This document shows positions 62,471 to 64,000 of a stretch of DNA of 64,000 bases, one piece after another. The translations under genes were made by a program, and so were the position numbers. The DNA comes from Rhynochetos jubatus (taxonomy: Eukaryota; Chordata; Aves; Eurypygiformes; Rhynochetidae), in the NCBI GenBank assembly GCA_027574665.1, contig CM050672.1:6556001-6620000 (forward strand). Reading direction: 5' to 3'. Each line of letters starts with the position of its first letter. The stretch's first letter is position 1. A model generated the notes under the pieces. It saw nothing but the letters and a program-made list of their open reading frames with translations, was not told the DNA's origin and did no database searches.

Positions 62471-62600
62471 GTTGATTAGCGGGTTGGTTTGTATTCAAGT
62501 GCTGCCGAGGAGGAGACAGCAAAACTGCCCAACCCCGCTGCCATCGTCTCCCTTGGCCACCCCTGCTCCCACGAGCAGAGCAGCACAAGTGGTGCCCGCC

Positions 62601-62648
62601 CACCCCCTCTGCCACCCCCTCTGCCACCCCCTCTGCCACCCCGGCTGC
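62601..62648 (+). repeat. 12-bp tandem repeat CACCCCCTCTGC, four copies
   Basis: Three perfect copies of CACCCCCTCTGC are followed by one copy changed to CACCCCGGCTGC. The adjoining sequence to about 62680 is G-rich (GGTGGTGGGGGGG). It lies in GRIK3 intron 1. Confidence 0.9.
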
Positions 62649-63610
62649 GGGAGGGGTGGTGGTGGGGGGGTGTGACAGGCAGGGTCCCCAGCCTACCCTG
62701 CGCTTGTGTCACCCCAAACCCTGGCTGCACGCCCACCTCGCCCCTCCTCTGCGGGAGAAGCGCGCTGTGCCTGGGAGGGGTTTCATGTTGTTTTCTACAT
62801 TTTAAAAGGAATCCCCTTCGTCTCCGGGTTGTTTTACCGAGGTTTTATTCCCGCTGGTATTTCTGGCAATAATTATACTGCAGGCGTGTTCGACAGTCCC
62901 ACTCCCGTACCGCTGAAGTCGCTGTGAACAGAATTGGGCTCCAGTTAAGCTTTTAAACAGAGAGTCCTGCATGGAGGAATCCGTCGGGTTTTATTTCTTG
63001 TCGGCTCTTTCTGAGCTGTGTTTGCACAGAGAAGGGGTCAGGGCATCGATTGTTTGTATGATTTGCAAGTAACACAGAAAAGACAATCAAATTGGATTGG
63101 AGTCTGTGTGTGGAGAAAAAAAAAATCATTGATTACTTTATATAAATACACAGAAAACAAATTCTGTGGGATAATTATCCTTCTCTGTGTGACTGGTTTT
63201 CTGAGGCTTATTATGCCTGTCTGGAATTTTATTTTGAAATCACCTTCCCACACTTTGCAAACTAAGTTTTATTTTTAAAAATAATGGCAAAAGCAGACTT
63301 TTCCTGGCTGAGAAAGGCAGTGCCCACAGGGCTGGGAGCTGCATGGCGATGGGGGATGCGGATGCTGGAGAGGTGATCCTTGGAAAGGGTTTCTGCTCAG
63401 CTCAAACCCGATGAGCGGTTTGGCTGGTGTCCTTCGGGGAGGGCTGGCAGGACATCCCAGCCCAGCTCTCCCCCCACCTGCACACACGGACTCTGACCCA
63501 TACGGTTCCCCCTTCCCAAAGCAAATAGCTTTGGAGAAGCAGCTTGACAGCACCTGAGACCAGCTCGCAGGCTCAGAAAACGGAGACCGGGGGAACCTTC
63601 CCCGCAGGCA

Positions 63611-63654
63611 GCCTGCCTGCCCACATCCCTGCTGGCCTGCCCACATCCCTGCCG
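63611..63654 (+). repeat. Short direct duplication in intron 1
   Basis: The segment CCTGCCCACATCCCTG occurs twice in close succession near 63615 and 63636, separated by a few bases. A local duplication with no further significance visible. Confidence 0.7.
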
Positions 63655-64000
63655 CTTGCTCCCGGTGCAGGGTACCAGCACACAGAAGGCAGAGCGGCGC
63701 TTGCCCTGGCCAAAGGGCAGGTAGCCGAGGGCCGGGAGCGGGCTGGGTTGGAGCCCTGTGCGTGGGAACCTGCAGCGGTGCCGATGGTGCCGCACACAGG
63801 TGCCCAATGGGGATCCGGCCCCCCCAGCCTCCCGGGCCCAGCAGGCTGCCAGGCTGCTGCGGGATTCTGCGTCCTGCACCTTCCCTCTTGCAAGCAAAGC
63901 GCCCGTTTGGGGTGTTGTGTTTGTCCTGGTTTTAAATCGCTCTATCGCCTTTGTGGCTTCTGCATTTCCACGTGTGTTTCTGTGGCCACGCACCCAGCGC

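Larger units (their letters stand above)
58844..64000 (+). other. GRIK3: Start of GRIK3 intron 1 (continues past window)
   Basis: The intron opens with the donor GTAAGG directly after the exon. No acceptor followed by recognisable GRIK3 exon 2 sequence (the IFE-type start of the amino-terminal domain) occurs before the window ends. Very long first introns are usual in kainate receptor genes. Contents: CpG-island tail, two 24-bp-period arrays, the purine-rich array at 60.9-61.2 kb, a 12-bp array at 62.6 kb, AT-rich blocks at 59.58-59.95, 61.43-62.47 and 62.93-63.30 kb, and GC-rich unremarkable sequence at 60.0-60.9 and 63.3-64.0 kb. Confidence 0.85.

Noticed and set aside
1-64000. CRISPR arrays, operons, tRNA or rRNA genes, endogenous retrovirus LTRs
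   Set aside because: Nothing resembling these was seen by eye. The genome type is vertebrate nuclear, and the regular repeats present are minisatellites without spacers.

Overview
This looks like a 64 kb piece of a bird nuclear genome. It carries short 5'-truncated CR1 LINE tails in both orientations, has low repeat density, isochore-like switching between AT-rich and GC-rich stretches, a strong CpG island, and one vertebrate coding exon with a consensus splice donor. No bacterial or viral gene organisation is visible. Turtle or crocodile cannot be fully excluded because they also carry CR1, but the compactness and CR1 sequence favour a bird.

The only protein-coding sequence I can support is the first coding exon of the kainate-type glutamate receptor subunit GRIK3 (GluK3) on the + strand, 58729-58843. 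It encodes the signal peptide and the first residues of the amino-terminal domain, then splices out at a GTAAGG donor. It sits inside a CpG island of roughly 57.8-59.1 kb that holds the presumed promoter and 5' UTR, including two overlapping upstream ORFs. Sequence from 58844 to the window end is the start of GRIK3 intron 1. It contains two 24-bp-period GC-rich tandem arrays, a purine-rich GGCAGG/GGGA array, a 12-bp tandem array, and several AT-rich blocks that look like candidate regulatory sequence.

The first ~57.6 kb lies 5' of GRIK3. I recognise no gene in it. It holds seven CR1 fragments (three sizeable minus-strand tails, one short minus-strand tail, one internal reverse-transcriptase remnant and two plus-strand tails), two small minisatellites or duplications, and mononucleotide runs. 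A CpG-enriched stretch at 30.9-32.2 kb may be an orphan CpG island. Many AT-rich, apparently single-copy blocks separated by GC-rich sequence are good candidates for conserved non-coding elements, which is the expected picture for a large regulatory territory beside a neuronal receptor gene. The conservation itself is inference; no alignment could be run.

The most interesting signals cluster at the GRIK3 promoter: a strong minus-strand splice donor suggesting a divergent transcript, nested uORFs, long G/C runs with quadruplex potential, and unusual hairpin-prone 24-bp arrays just inside intron 1. No clearly novel system was found.
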